Shown here in pieces: positions 1 to 8,634 of a stretch of 41,090 bases of DNA (the stretch's first letter is position 1; each line of letters opens with the position of its first letter). The stretch is taken from positions 1 through 41,090 of the forward strand of contig JASHOY010000251.1 of NCBI GenBank assembly GCA_030038435.1, read 5' to 3'. Source of the stretch: Acidobacteriaceae bacterium (GTDB lineage Bacteria > Acidobacteriota > Terriglobia > Terriglobales > Acidobacteriaceae). Below the pieces are notes generated by a model that saw nothing but the letters and a program-made list of their open reading frames with translations, was not told the origin of the DNA and ran no database searches. The translations under genes were made by a program, and so were the position numbers.

Positions 1-7
1 GGTCCTA

Positions 8-273
8 GGGCCTGTTCACACTATTGGGGCGGATGGCGTTGCGAGCGAAAATTCGGCCAGACGAGGCGACGGCCGAAGGCTGTGGCAGGCCCCACCGTCG
101 AGGCCGGCAACGAAGTATGGCCGAATTTACGCCGCAACCCGAAGGGATGGGGCCAGATTTCCCGATTTCGTTGTCGCTCGTCGCTCCAGGGATTGACCAC
201 AGCACGCTCCTTGCTTCTAGAACTCGGCAAATCTGGCTCCCGTCGCCGCCATCCCAATAGTGTTAACAGGCCC
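8..273. mobile_element. MITE-like element, copy 1 (266 bp, TA target duplication)
   Basis: Non-coding element bounded by inverted ends of about 30 bases: the outer 21 bases pair with one mismatch (GGGCCTGTTCAC on the left, complement of GTTAACAGGCCC on the right), and pairing continues after a 3-base gap. It is flanked by the dinucleotide TA at 6-7 and 274-275. Two further inverted arm pairs lie inside, at about 45-59/118-132 and 149-165/224-240, so a single strand could fold as a cloverleaf closed by the terminal stem. A second 266-bp copy lies at 34312-34577 with ten substitutions. A TA duplication and lack of a transposase fit a non-autonomous derivative of an IS630/Tc1-type element; the family is inferred. 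It abuts the 3' end of the DUF3147 pseudogene and supplies the last base of its present stop codon. Confidence 0.9.
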
Positions 274-716
274 TAATCGTATTTGCGTCGCCGTCCGGGC
301 AACTTGCGCAGCCGCCAGATGGCCACTGAAGTTGCCAGCCACGCCGCGCTGGCAACAATAAGTGTGATCTAGGCTGGCTCGCGTGTCATCAACTCCCAGC
401 TCATCGCCGCAAACACCAGCAGCCCAAGGCTGCCTATCGCAGTTCCGTTCACATACACCCCGGCGACGGCTCTGCCTCTGCGCCGGCCTTCAAAACCGGC
501 GCGCCGTTTCATACTCATCTCATGCTTTTCAATTAACGTTACGCTGGCCGGAAGAATTGCCGGAAAGGCCAGGAATAACCCCGCAACCATCGGCCCGTAT
601 CGTTTTCCTATGAGGCCAACAATCGCGGTGATCGCGCCGCCGAAAAGAAACCGTATCGCGTACTCACTCCAATGCGTCCGCCGCTGGCTGTCATGAATGT
701 TGAATTTGATTTTCGT
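273..716 (-). pseudogene. DUF3147-family membrane protein, decayed copy
   Basis: The reading frame encodes a DUF3147-type membrane protein: YAIRFLFGGAITAIVGLIGK followed by MVAGLFLAFPAILPAS and TLIEKHE, all typical of the family. Three lesions are visible. The expected start codon at 716-714 is ACG, although a GAGGAG ribosome site sits six bases upstream. An in-frame TAG at 371-369 interrupts the frame, after which another hydrophobic segment (LIVASAAWLATSVAIW, then a basic tail) continues in the same frame. The frame then stops at 275-273 on a TAG made from the TA duplication and the last base of the MITE. The gene directly follows its intact paralogue (15 bases apart). Translation from an internal GTG or ATG (for example the ATG at 590) could still give a fragment. 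Confidence 0.75.
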
Positions 717-731
717 GGCGCTCTCCTCAAC

Positions 732-1073
732 TCAACGCCAAAAGGCAAACCAAAATGCGAATGCGCAGGCGAACCATACAAACACCAGAACAAACGAGGC
801 GCGAAGAGCCGACCACCTTTTCGTTGTCAGCATTCGCCGCACCGCCAGTGAATACACAAAAAGCGCAACCGCGCCGCCCATCATGGACCGCGTCTCCACC
901 GCCGCGTATTCCTTTCCATCCATGCAGACGGCGAGATACAGTGTGGCCAGCGCCACCGAAGGCGCCGCTCCAAACAATCCGGCAAAGCTCTTGGGCTGGC
1001 AGGCGTCGCCGATCACTGCGAATGCTGAAACCACCAGTCCGCCAACCACAAAGCGAAGGATCAGTTCCACCAT
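732..1073 (-). CDS. DUF3147-family membrane protein
   Basis: 113 residues starting MVELILRF. The stretch VVSAFAVIGDACQPKSFAGL followed by FGAAPSVALATL is the hallmark of DUF3147, a small bacterial membrane family of unknown function. Three to four hydrophobic helices are visible, the last ending in FWFAFWR at the stop. The ATG at 1073 matches the usual family start but has only a weak ribosome site. An in-frame ATG at 1217 preceded by AAGGAG at good spacing would add 48 mostly hydrophilic residues, so a longer product is possible. It is the first of a tandem pair, the second member being a pseudogene, and it is divergent from ku, with 236 bases between the two starts. Confidence 0.75.
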   Translation of the reverse strand: MVELILRFVVGGLVVSAFAVIGDACQPKSFAGLFGAAPSVALATLYLAVCMDGKEYAAVETRSMMGGAVALFVYSLAVRRMLTTKRWSALRASFVLVFVWFACAFAFWFAFWR

Positions 1074-1309
1074 AATTGCGCCTGTAGAACTCCGGGTGCT
1101 TCGTCGCCGGCAACTTGCCGCCTGCGATGTTTTTTTCTCGAAGAACGTATATGTGCCTTTATCTCGTTGCCTCCACAACACTCGATTGGGCGTCGCGGCG
1201 TCAGGTTGTCTGGCCATGGAAAACTCCTTTTTATCGGCGGGCATCTCATCGATCTATCGAAGAGAAGGCCTCGTTCGCCTTTTTTCGGCGATATTCCGCG
1301 GAGAAGAAA

Positions 1310-2203
1310 ATGGTAGGTCGCCCGTACTGGTCAGGTCAGTTAAAGCTTTCGCTTGTCTCCTTCGGGATTCAGCTCTATCCGGCGATCAACACCCGCTCCG
1401 GAGTTACATTCCACCAGATCGATCGCGAAACCGGGCAGCGAATTCACCACGCCAATGTCGTCGATCATGATGAAGCCGTCGATAACTCGCAAATTGTCAA
1501 AGGTTACGAATATGCAAAGGGCAAATATCTGGTGGTCGAGCCGGAAGAGCTGGCAAAGCTGCGCATTCCCTCTAAGAATGTGATTGAGATTCGCCAGTTT
1601 GTCGACTTATCCGAGCTTTCCCCGGCGCTCTTCGAGAAGCCCTATTTTGTCCGCCCCGATGCCCGGGAATCCATGGAAGCGTTCGCTGTTGTAAGAAAAT
1701 CGATGGAAGATAAGAACAAGGTTGCAATCGGCGAAATCGCCTTCGGAGGGCGAGAGCACCTCATCGCCATCGCCGTGCCGCCGGAAAAATCGGCGAAGGG
1801 GATGATGGCGTACACGCTTCGCTACGCTGATGAATTGCGAAGCGCGGAAGATTACTTCGAAGATCTGCCGGATTTTCGCGCGCAACACATCGACAAAAAG
1901 CAGATTGCGATGGCCAACGAACTGGTCAACGCCTATTCCGAGCCCTTCGAATACGCCGCCTTCAAAGACGACTATGAACAAGCCTTGCACGAGCTGATCG
2001 ACGCCAAGCGGAAGAATGCGCCGCTGCCTGTGGAGGAAGAAAAACCGCGGCCAACCAGGGCCATCCATCTCATGGATGCTCTGCGCCAGAGCGTGAATCA
2101 GGCCAAACGGCCGTCGGCCGCGAAAAAAACTTCCGCCAGGGGCGCTGCGAAGAAAGGGCCGGCGCTTGTGAAACCAGAGAAAAGCAGACACAGGGCGGCA
2201 TGA
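1310..2203 (+). CDS. ku: Ku protein, DNA end-binding factor for non-homologous end joining
   Basis: 297 residues, normal for bacterial Ku. The protein begins MVGRPYWSGQLKLSLVSFGI, the typical Ku N-terminus, and contains the core signatures FHQIDRETGQRI, VVDHDEAV and KGYEYAKGKYLVVEPEEL. The homodimer forms a ring that threads onto broken DNA ends and recruits LigD. The C-terminus from about residue 245 is lysine- and alanine-rich (AKRPSAAKKTSARGAAKK), as in the extended basic tails that add DNA binding in other Ku proteins. The ATG at 1310 is chosen because the Ku fold starts there and GGAGAAG precedes it; the upstream in-frame extension has no family resemblance. It ends three bases before ligD, so the two are co-transcribed. 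Confidence 0.97.
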   Translation: MVGRPYWSGQLKLSLVSFGIQLYPAINTRSGVTFHQIDRETGQRIHHANVVDHDEAVDNSQIVKGYEYAKGKYLVVEPEELAKLRIPSKNVIEIRQFVDLSELSPALFEKPYFVRPDARESMEAFAVVRKSMEDKNKVAIGEIAFGGREHLIAIAVPPEKSAKGMMAYTLRYADELRSAEDYFEDLPDFRAQHIDKKQIAMANELVNAYSEPFEYAAFKDDYEQALHELIDAKRKNAPLPVEEEKPRPTRAIHLMDALRQSVNQAKRPSAAKKTSARGAAKKGPALVKPEKSRHRAA

Positions 2204-2206
2204 CCG

Positions 2207-4960
2207 ATGCCGACTGCTAAGTCTCGAGTCCCCGCCAGGTTCACCGGGCAACTCGCCCGTTATCGCTCCATGCGCGACTTCAATACCACCGCGGAACCCC
2301 GCGGCGAGGGCACAAAAGCGCGCAAATCCAAGACGGCTCTTCTCTTCGTAGTCCAGAAGCATGCAGCGCGGCAGTTGCACTATGATTTCCGCCTGGCGTG
2401 GAACGGAGTCCTGAAGAGCTGGGCCGTAGCCAAAGGGCCGAGCTATTTCCCCGGTCACAAGCGGCTTGCGGTTCACGTCGAAGATCATCCGCTGGAGTAC
2501 GGTAATTTTGAAGGCACCATCCCCAAAGGGCAATACGGCGGCGGCGCCGTCATGGTCTGGGATACAGGCACGTGGCAGCCGCTGGGCGATGCCGAACGCG
2601 GCTTTCGAGAAGGTCATCTCAAGTTCCAATTGAAGGGCAAAAAGCTCAAAGGAAGCTGGGCGCTCATTCGCATGCACGGGCGCGCAGACCGCTCAGGACG
2701 AGAAAATTGGCTCTTGATCAAGGAAAAAGATGAGTACGCGCGCGACGAATCGGATCCAGCCGTTGTAGATGAATCGCCGGATAGCGCGCTCACCGGCAAG
2801 AGCATCGAGCAAATCGGCAACAGCAATGGCAAGGTCTGGAACAGTTCACATGCAAGTTCAAAAACTGCCAGGCAAAATCCATCGCTCCGCCGTGATTCGA
2901 GTCCACGATCCGCTTCCGGCAAACGGCAATCGTCCGGCCTTGCCGCCTTGATGGAATCGCTGCCCAAAGAGAACTTCCCGGGTTTCATTTCTCCGCAATT
3001 GGCGCAATCCGCATCGACTCCGCCCAGCGGCGATGATTGGTTCTACGAGATCAAGCTTGATGGATACAGAATCCAGATTCACATCCGGTCGAAAGCCGGC
3101 CGGCGCCGGGTGCAACTGCTAACCCGCAAGGGTCTCGATTGGTCCGCGCGAATGCCGGAGATAGCTCGCGCGGCAATGCAACTCAACGTGGAGAGCGCAA
3201 TCCTTGACGGAGAAGCAGTTGTACTGGATGAAAACGGCATCAGCAATTTTGCAGCGCTTCAGGCTGCGTTTCAGAAAGAGAACAGGCGCGAGGTGACTTA
3301 CTTCGCCTTTGATTTACTCCACATTGCAGGACACAATACTCGCCACCTCCCTCTCGCACAGCGGAAGCAGATGCTTGCGCAATTGCTCGCGCCGTTAGAA
3401 GATCGGGCTTTGATCCGGTACAGCGAACACCTGCAGTCCGGCGGGCAAACGGTCTTCGAAAAAGCCTGCGAACTCGGAGCCGAAGGCATTATCGCCAAAG
3501 GGATGTCGAGCAAATATGTCTCGGGTCGCAGCGGGCATTGGCTGAAACTCAAATGCATTCTGCAGCAGGAGTTTGTCATTGGCGGCTTTACTCTTCCCTC
3601 GAAAGGGAGCGCCGGAATCGGCGCGCTGCTGCTGGGCTACTATGACCAAAGCAGTCTGCGCTATGCCGGGCGCTGCGGAACCGGCTTCACGCAGCAAACG
3701 CACCGCATGTTGCGCCGCAGATTAGACGCCCTCGTCCAAAAGGAGAGCCCATTTACTGCGATTCCCAGAGATGCGCAGCGCGCCGCCGTTTGGGTCAAGC
3801 CGCAGTTAGCGGCAGAAATTGCATTTACTACCTGGACGCGCGAAAACCTCGTCCGGCAGGCCTCTTTCAAGGGGCTTCGCGAGGACAAGCCGGCAAAGGA
3901 AATTGTGCGTGAAGTTGCCGTGCCGCCGGAAAACGCGGAGAGCAAGAACACCCCGGCTCGAAAGAAGCTATCATCATCCAGGCGCCGGCAACACCGTGAG
4001 TCGACATCCGTGACCGATTTTCACATTACGCACCCCGACAAAGTCCTCGACAAAGAAAGCGGAATGACCAAGCGTATGCTCGCCGAGTACTACGCCGCTG
4101 TCGCAGATCACATGCTGCCGCATATTTCAAACCGGCCGCTCAGCGTGGTGCGATGCCCGGAAGGCAGTGACAAGCCTTGCTTTTTTCAAAAGCACGTCGG
4201 GTTGGGACCGCCGCCAGGTGTCGACAGCGTGGCAGTGGTGAGCAGGAAGAGTGGCAAATCCGAAAACTATCTCAGCGTAAATTCCGCCGAAGGCTTGATC
4301 GGGCTCGCGCAAATGGGCGTACTTGAAATTCACCCCTGGGGATCGAAGAATGGTTCGCTGGAGAAGCCCGACCGAATGGTCATCGATCTCGATCCCGATG
4401 CCGCGATTGATTGGGCAACGCTCGCGCAATCCGCCCGGCAGGTAGGTGCGCTTCTCAAGCGGAGCCATCTTGAAAGCTTTCTCAAGAGCACGGGAGGGAA
4501 GGGCCTGCACGTCGTAATCCCGATCGATCCGGAGCATGAATGGGCAGTGGTGAAAAAGTTCGCTCATGAGCTGGTCTCGGAGTTGGAACGGCAAGAGCCG
4601 AGCCTCTACGTGACCAAGATGACCAAGGCGAGCCGCAAAAATCGAATCTATCTCGATTACTTGCGCAACGACCGCGACGCTACCGCAATCGCTCCGTTTT
4701 CGCCGCGCGCGCGCCGCCGAGCGCCGGTCGCCATTCCGCTGCGATGGAACGAACTGGCCGCTGACGAAATGCCGCGCTTTTATGTCTCCGGATTCAAGGA
4801 GTGGCGGGCACGGCTTCGCCAGGATCCATGGAAGGCTCTTCTCCGAACCTCCCAGCAGCTACCGGTCGACGCTTTTCAGGGCGATGGCGCCGACATCGCA
4901 ACTCGAAAAACTGCGAATCGGAGCAGCCGCAACACGCCATCGGGAGATGGAAGCACGTGA
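2207..4960 (+). CDS. ligD: ATP-dependent DNA ligase D, three-domain (PE-ligase-polymerase)
   Basis: 917 residues in the order phosphoesterase, ligase, polymerase, as in Pseudomonas LigD. The 3'-phosphoesterase domain (about 35-190) shows FVVQKHAARQLHYDFRL, EDHPLEYGNFEGTIPKG and QYGGGAVMVWDTGTW. The nucleotidyltransferase domain (about 255-560) carries motif I KLDGYR with adenylated lysine K283, and DGEAVV. The archaeo-eukaryotic primase-type polymerase domain (about 605-890) has ITHPDKVLDKESGMTK and DLDPD with metal-binding D727 and D729. A charged linker of low conservation (about 195-250) joins the first two domains. With Ku it processes and seals double-strand breaks. Its TGA stop overlaps the GTG start of the acetate-kinase-like gene, so the two are translationally coupled. 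Confidence 0.97.
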   Translation: MPTAKSRVPARFTGQLARYRSMRDFNTTAEPRGEGTKARKSKTALLFVVQKHAARQLHYDFRLAWNGVLKSWAVAKGPSYFPGHKRLAVHVEDHPLEYGNFEGTIPKGQYGGGAVMVWDTGTWQPLGDAERGFREGHLKFQLKGKKLKGSWALIRMHGRADRSGRENWLLIKEKDEYARDESDPAVVDESPDSALTGKSIEQIGNSNGKVWNSSHASSKTARQNPSLRRDSSPRSASGKRQSSGLAALMESLPKENFPGFISPQLAQSASTPPSGDDWFYEIKLDGYRIQIHIRSKAGRRRVQLLTRKGLDWSARMPEIARAAMQLNVESAILDGEAVVLDENGISNFAALQAAFQKENRREVTYFAFDLLHIAGHNTRHLPLAQRKQMLAQLLAPLEDRALIRYSEHLQSGGQTVFEKACELGAEGIIAKGMSSKYVSGRSGHWLKLKCILQQEFVIGGFTLPSKGSAGIGALLLGYYDQSSLRYAGRCGTGFTQQTHRMLRRRLDALVQKESPFTAIPRDAQRAAVWVKPQLAAEIAFTTWTRENLVRQASFKGLREDKPAKEIVREVAVPPENAESKNTPARKKLSSSRRRQHRESTSVTDFHITHPDKVLDKESGMTKRMLAEYYAAVADHMLPHISNRPLSVVRCPEGSDKPCFFQKHVGLGPPPGVDSVAVVSRKSGKSENYLSVNSAEGLIGLAQMGVLEIHPWGSKNGSLEKPDRMVIDLDPDAAIDWATLAQSARQVGALLKRSHLESFLKSTGGKGLHVVIPIDPEHEWAVVKKFAHELVSELERQEPSLYVTKMTKASRKNRIYLDYLRNDRDATAIAPFSPRARRRAPVAIPLRWNELAADEMPRFYVSGFKEWRARLRQDPWKALLRTSQQLPVDAFQGDGADIATRKTANRSSRNTPSGDGST

Positions 4961-6207
4961 AAATCCTGGTCTTCAATCCCGGCAGCAATTCTTTGAAGGC
5001 TGGGGTCGTGCGTTGCCATCCGGCGCAGGAAACCGCGGCAGACGGCGAGAAACTCGTCGAAGTGATCTGCGAAGGAATCGGTGCCGAAGCAAAGCTTTCA
5101 GTCTATCGAGGTAAAAAGATTGCCGGCAGCGAGTCTATCCAGGCGCAAGACTTTGGCGAAGCCGCCGCTGCCATTCTCCAATGGTTGATGCAAGGCAAAG
5201 GGCCGCACCAGGGGCTCGCAGACGGGCTTGCATGCATCGGCGTCAGAGTGGTCCACGGCGGATCGCACTTTACAGAGCCAGTGGAAATCACTCCGGAAGT
5301 CGAGCGGGAGATCAACGAGCTAGCCAAGTGGGCGCCACAGCACAATCCTAGTTCCATTTCAATTTTGTCCCCCATAAGAGAGCGCTTTGAGAAAGTGCCG
5401 ATGATCGCCGTATTCGACACCGCATTCCATCGCACCATCGGTGATATAGCCGGGCTTTATCCGATTCCATTCGAAATCTCTGAACGCCACGGCATTCGCC
5501 GCTTCGGCTTCCACGGCATTTCACACCGTTACCTCATGGAACGTTATGCGCAGATTGTCAGGCGCAAGCCTGCGGAACTGAAGATGATTACTATGCACCT
5601 GGAAAGTGGGTGCTCTGCAACGGCAATTGCCGAGGGTCGTTCCGTAGACACAACCATGGGCCTGACGCCGCTGGAAGGGCTGATGATGGGCACGCGCTGC
5701 GGCAATGTCGACCCAGCATTGCCCGCCTATCTGATGCAGGCCGAGGGAATCGAAATGAGCGAAGTGATGCACATTCTGGAGAAGCAGTCCGGACTGCTCG
5801 GCGTTTCAGGCAAGTCGCTTGACACGCGCGTATTGATGCGCCACTACGAAGCAGATGAGCGAGTACGCCTTGCCATGGAGATGTTTTCCTACCGGGTGCT
5901 CAAGGCCGCAGGCGCATTCATTGCCGCTCTCGGCGGCGTCGATGCCCTTATCTTCGGCGGCGGCATCGGAGAGAACAACACGTTGCTCCGGCAGCGAGTT
6001 TGCGATGGACTGCGCTGGTGTGGACTCCGGATGGATCCGGAAAGCAACAGGACGGTCATTGACGTGGAAGGCCGCCTGTCCTCCGAAGATTCACGCGTTC
6101 AAGCCCACGTGATTCCCACGGAAGAAACATTGCAGATTGCGCACGAATGCTCTGTGACGCTTGAAGCCGCCAATTCGCGGCAACATCGGGCAGTGGCGCA
6201 GAGTTAG
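4957..6207 (+). CDS. Acetate kinase family protein (acetokinase/propionate kinase type)
   Basis: 416 residues with the ASKHA acetate-kinase fold: NPGSNSLKAGVV near the N-terminus, VRVVHGGSHFTEPVEITPEV, FDTAFHRTIGDIAGLYPIPF, RFGFHGISHRYL, SVDTTMGLTPLEGLMMGTR, GGGIGENN and VIPTEETLQIA. The family interconverts acyl phosphate plus ADP with the acid plus ATP. The catalytic Arg, His, Asp and Glu positions are present, but the usual HLGNG phosphate loop reads HLESG, so activity or substrate may differ from housekeeping AckA. The GTG at 4957 is chosen because it fits the family N-terminus; it overlaps the ligD stop as GTGA. No phosphotransacetylase is nearby. Its role next to ku and ligD is unknown; ATP or acetyl-phosphate supply is speculation. 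Confidence 0.88.
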   Translation: MKILVFNPGSNSLKAGVVRCHPAQETAADGEKLVEVICEGIGAEAKLSVYRGKKIAGSESIQAQDFGEAAAAILQWLMQGKGPHQGLADGLACIGVRVVHGGSHFTEPVEITPEVEREINELAKWAPQHNPSSISILSPIRERFEKVPMIAVFDTAFHRTIGDIAGLYPIPFEISERHGIRRFGFHGISHRYLMERYAQIVRRKPAELKMITMHLESGCSATAIAEGRSVDTTMGLTPLEGLMMGTRCGNVDPALPAYLMQAEGIEMSEVMHILEKQSGLLGVSGKSLDTRVLMRHYEADERVRLAMEMFSYRVLKAAGAFIAALGGVDALIFGGGIGENNTLLRQRVCDGLRWCGLRMDPESNRTVIDVEGRLSSEDSRVQAHVIPTEETLQIAHECSVTLEAANSRQHRAVAQS

Positions 6208-6268
6208 TTTTGCTTTCTCAAAATCGGCCAGGGCGGCGCACCTCGGTGACGGTGCATCTATATTGGTC

Positions 6269-6421
6269 ATGATTCGTAAACTTAAATCCGGACAATTTCG
6301 CTTGTATTCGCGTAAGAAAAATGCAAGAACCGGGAAGAGGCGCAATTTAGGCACCTTCTCTTCGCTCGAACAGGCCAAACAGCACGAGCGGGAAGTGCAA
6401 TTCTTCAAGCGCCATCACTGA
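6269..6421 (+). CDS. Small basic protein, unknown function
   Basis: 50 residues beginning MIRKLKSGQFRLYSRKK, with TGKRRNLGTF and a KQHEREVQFFKRH end. It is strongly basic and has the look of a conserved small protein of soil bacteria (single compact beta-alpha unit, lysine/arginine-rich), not a chance frame. A longer in-frame start at 6161 would overlap the end of the acetate-kinase gene and adds sequence without family character. It sits 61 bases after the kinase and 28 bases before the DUF3175 gene, in the same direction, as part of the ku-ligD run. No function is recognised; nucleic-acid binding is a guess from charge alone. Confidence 0.65.
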   Translation: MIRKLKSGQFRLYSRKKNARTGKRRNLGTFSSLEQAKQHEREVQFFKRHH

Positions 6422-6449
6422 GGCTCCAGGCCTCTGCGGAGGATTCGAG

Positions 6450-6761
6450 ATGCCGAGTTCAAGAAAAGCATCGGGGACAAAAAAGAACGCGAACCGGTGG
6501 TCAGGAAATGTGAAAACCGTTTCTACATTTCCACCGCCTGACCTTTTCACGAAGGATGCAAGAACCATTGCGCGGTCTCTGGCTTCCAAGAAGGTTTCGC
6601 CCAAGGGGCCGGGCTCAGGGATGCGCATGTTGACGTTTTATATCAACCGGGCTGGAAAAAACTTAAGCCGCGCGCGCCATGTTGAATTGGAGAAAGCGAA
6701 GAAGTTGCTATCGGAGCGCGTCCATGCCGCGCATGCAGCCCGCTCGAAGCGGGCCGCGTGA
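6450..6761 (+). CDS. DUF3175-family protein
   Basis: 103 residues. The pattern RWSGNVK, then LFTKDARTIARSLASKK, then MRMLTFYINRAGKNL and a C-terminal helix beginning ELEKAKKLL matches DUF3175, a family of small soluble proteins of unknown role. The start is supported by GGAGG seven bases before the ATG. The N-terminus is rich in Ser, Lys and Arg and the C-terminus ends RSKRAA, so the whole protein is basic. It belongs to the same-direction run after ku, ligD and the acetate-kinase gene; such small basic proteins near ku/ligD suggest a link to DNA protection, which is inference only. Confidence 0.8.
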   Translation: MPSSRKASGTKKNANRWSGNVKTVSTFPPPDLFTKDARTIARSLASKKVSPKGPGSGMRMLTFYINRAGKNLSRARHVELEKAKKLLSERVHAAHAARSKRAA

Positions 6762-6874
6762 CTGTTGATGGCGAGAATCGCTCCGGGAGTCAGCAGATGA
6801 TCCTGTGGTCACGGACATCGGAATGAATTGTTGCTGCATCCCAATCGATTTGGTGCTCGACACAAGGAGTTGGA

Positions 6875-7294
6875 ATGCCATCAAAACAGACGGTCACAAA
6901 AGCCAAGCGGGAATTGCGAGAAGGTAAATCGCCAAAGACCGCGGCGGGCGAGTTCGTGTACGAAGAGATTGAGCACGTCAGGCAAGGCAAGCATGGAGCA
7001 AGATCGCCGCGACAAGCCATTGCCATTGGCCTCAGCGAAGCGCGCCGTTCCGGAATCCCTGTGCCGCCAAAGAAGAATGCAGGTGTAGCGACAAAGAAAA
7101 AGGCGGAGCGCGAGATTAAGAAAGGCAAGTCATCGTCAAAGAACACAAAAGAGGCTTCGAGTAAGCGAAGCAGCGCGCGTGTGCAGGTAATGAAGCGCGA
7201 ACCCAAGAACACCACCGGTCACGCTGCGCTTTCACGCCATGCCAAAGCAGCAGCCAAGAGGCGCAAGAGTTCATCGAACCGCAAAGCGGCGTGA
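6875..7294 (+). CDS. DUF6496-type basic protein
   Basis: 139 residues. The first 60 residues carry the DUF6496 pattern: AKRELREGKSPKTAAGEFV, EEIEHVRQGKHGARSPRQAI and AIGLSEARRSGIPVPP. The remainder is a low-complexity Lys/Ser/Arg tail (KKKAEREIKKGKSSSKN, AAAKRRKSSSNRKAA) resembling histone-like tails. AAGGAG lies five bases before the ATG, supporting the start. The family has no proven function; the basic tail suggests binding to DNA or RNA. It closes the ku-ligD gene run; the next gene encodes a membrane protein. Confidence 0.75.
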   Translation: MPSKQTVTKAKRELREGKSPKTAAGEFVYEEIEHVRQGKHGARSPRQAIAIGLSEARRSGIPVPPKKNAGVATKKKAEREIKKGKSSSKNTKEASSKRSSARVQVMKREPKNTTGHAALSRHAKAAAKRRKSSSNRKAA

Positions 7295-7400
7295 AGGAGC
7301 GGTTGACTAACATTCCCAAAGCACGCTATCGCCGAGCCGCAATCGAGGCAATGAGGAGAAGCGCGAGAAAGAAACCGCCGAGTGTTCCCTTCGGGTTTGG

Positions 7401-8006
7401 ATGAAACTTCTGTCGCCATTCCTGCATTTTGTGCTCGGATTGGGATATTTTGCTCCGCTCGCCATGGGCATTCTCGATTCGTCGTTCCTTGTGCTTCCAT
7501 TCGGCAACGACCTGCTGGTCGTCGGCATCATCGCGCACCATCATCGCGGCGCCCCGTGGTATGTTGTGTCCGCGGCTTGCGGATCAACAATCGGAGTTCT
7601 GCTTCTGGCCATCGTCGCGCGCAAGCTTGGTGAAAAGGGTGTGCGCAGAATCGCCGGGGAAAAACGGTATAGCAAACTGAGAGATAGAATCGGCAATCGC
7701 GCCGGATTGGCGATCTTTGTTGGCGGCGTGGCGCCGCCGCCATTTCCTTTCACTGTGGATATCGCCGCAATCGCAGCCGTGGACTATCCCGTATGGCGGA
7801 TTCTGATATTCACCTTTATCTCGCGAGCAGTGCGCTTCTCGGTGCTGGCCATTCTTGCCTTTAAGTTCGGTACTGCGGTCATGAGCATCGCCAAGTCGGC
7901 GCCTTTTGAATGGGCGATGATCGTATTCATTGCATTGTGCGCCATCGCCAGCGGCTTTTCCATCTGGCAATGGCTGCGCCGATCGGGTGCAAAAAATAAG
8001 GCATGA
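7401..8006 (+). CDS. VTT/SNARE-associated (YqaA/DedA-like) membrane protein
   Basis: 201 residues with about five hydrophobic segments. GILDSSFLVLPFGNDLLVV and the glycine/proline-rich GGVAPPPFPFTVDIAAIAAV with nearby arginines are the re-entrant-loop signatures of the VTT superfamily, whose members act in lipid or undecaprenyl-phosphate movement across membranes. It lacks the E-D and G-x-x-x-R motifs of full DedA proteins, so the YqaA-like branch is likelier. The ATG at 7401 is the natural family start, although the ribosome site is weak. It converges with a true DedA gene on the other strand, with only four bases between their stops. Confidence 0.8.
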   Translation: MKLLSPFLHFVLGLGYFAPLAMGILDSSFLVLPFGNDLLVVGIIAHHHRGAPWYVVSAACGSTIGVLLLAIVARKLGEKGVRRIAGEKRYSKLRDRIGNRAGLAIFVGGVAPPPFPFTVDIAAIAAVDYPVWRILIFTFISRAVRFSVLAILAFKFGTAVMSIAKSAPFEWAMIVFIALCAIASGFSIWQWLRRSGAKNKA

Positions 8007-8010
8007 CGCG

Positions 8011-8634
8011 CTATCTGTTCTCATGCGCAGCGCTTTCTCGAAATCTCTCTTTTTGGCGTCTCCATAGGTAATAACCCACGCCAAAGATTCCGCCGGAAAT
8101 GGCCCAGGAGGCTTTTTCGAAATAGCCGATGAAGTTGTTAAACTCGTTGGAAAACGCGAAACCGATCATGGCTGTGAAGACAACCCAGGTACAGGCGCCC
8201 AAGGAATTGAACAGGAAAAACCTTTTCCATTTCATATGGAGTGCGCCTGCCACCGGACCGGCAAATTCGCGCAATCCAAAGATGTATCGCGCCCAAAAGA
8301 CGGTGGCGCCGCCATGTCGGCGAATGAGATCCTCGGCCACGGCGACATCTTCGCCCATCTTCAACTTTACTTCGAACCAACGGATAAAATGTGGTCCCAA
8401 CCGGCGGCCAATCCAAAAACCGCAATTGTCTCCCAGTATCGCCGCACCTATACCTGCGGGAATGATGATTGCGAGAGAAAGCTGACCGCTCTTCTGGGCG
8501 AGAAAACTGGCAAGCATGAGTACCGTTTCGCCGGGAATCGGCAGGCCCGCGTCTTCGGCGATCAGGCCCACCACAAGTGCAAGGTAGCCCCAATGTGCCA
8601 GTGCGGCTTCGACGAATTTCGCAAGCGAATGCAT
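8011..8634 (-). CDS. DedA-family membrane protein
   Basis: 207 residues. The start MHSLAKFVEAALAHWGYLAL, followed by LIAEDAGLPIPGETVLMLAS, GDNCGFWIGRRLG and FWARYIFGLREFAGPVAGAL, is a textbook DedA sequence with the conserved E/D of the first half and the arginines of the F-x-R-x-x-x-x-x-R motif. DedA proteins move lipid carriers such as undecaprenyl phosphate or phosphatidylethanolamine and support proton-motive-force homeostasis. The ATG at 8634 fits the family; an in-frame start at 8805 would add a 57-residue arginine-rich leader with no family support. The gene is convergent with the preceding VTT-family gene. Confidence 0.9.
   Translation of the reverse strand: MHSLAKFVEAALAHWGYLALVVGLIAEDAGLPIPGETVLMLASFLAQKSGQLSLAIIIPAGIGAAILGDNCGFWIGRRLGPHFIRWFEVKLKMGEDVAVAEDLIRRHGGATVFWARYIFGLREFAGPVAGALHMKWKRFFLFNSLGACTWVVFTAMIGFAFSNEFNNFIGYFEKASWAISGGIFGVGYYLWRRQKERFRESAAHENR

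Noticed and set aside
1607-2677. 356-codon open frame on the minus strand
   Set aside because: Covers the ku end and ligD start in antisense; both real genes carry clear motifs.
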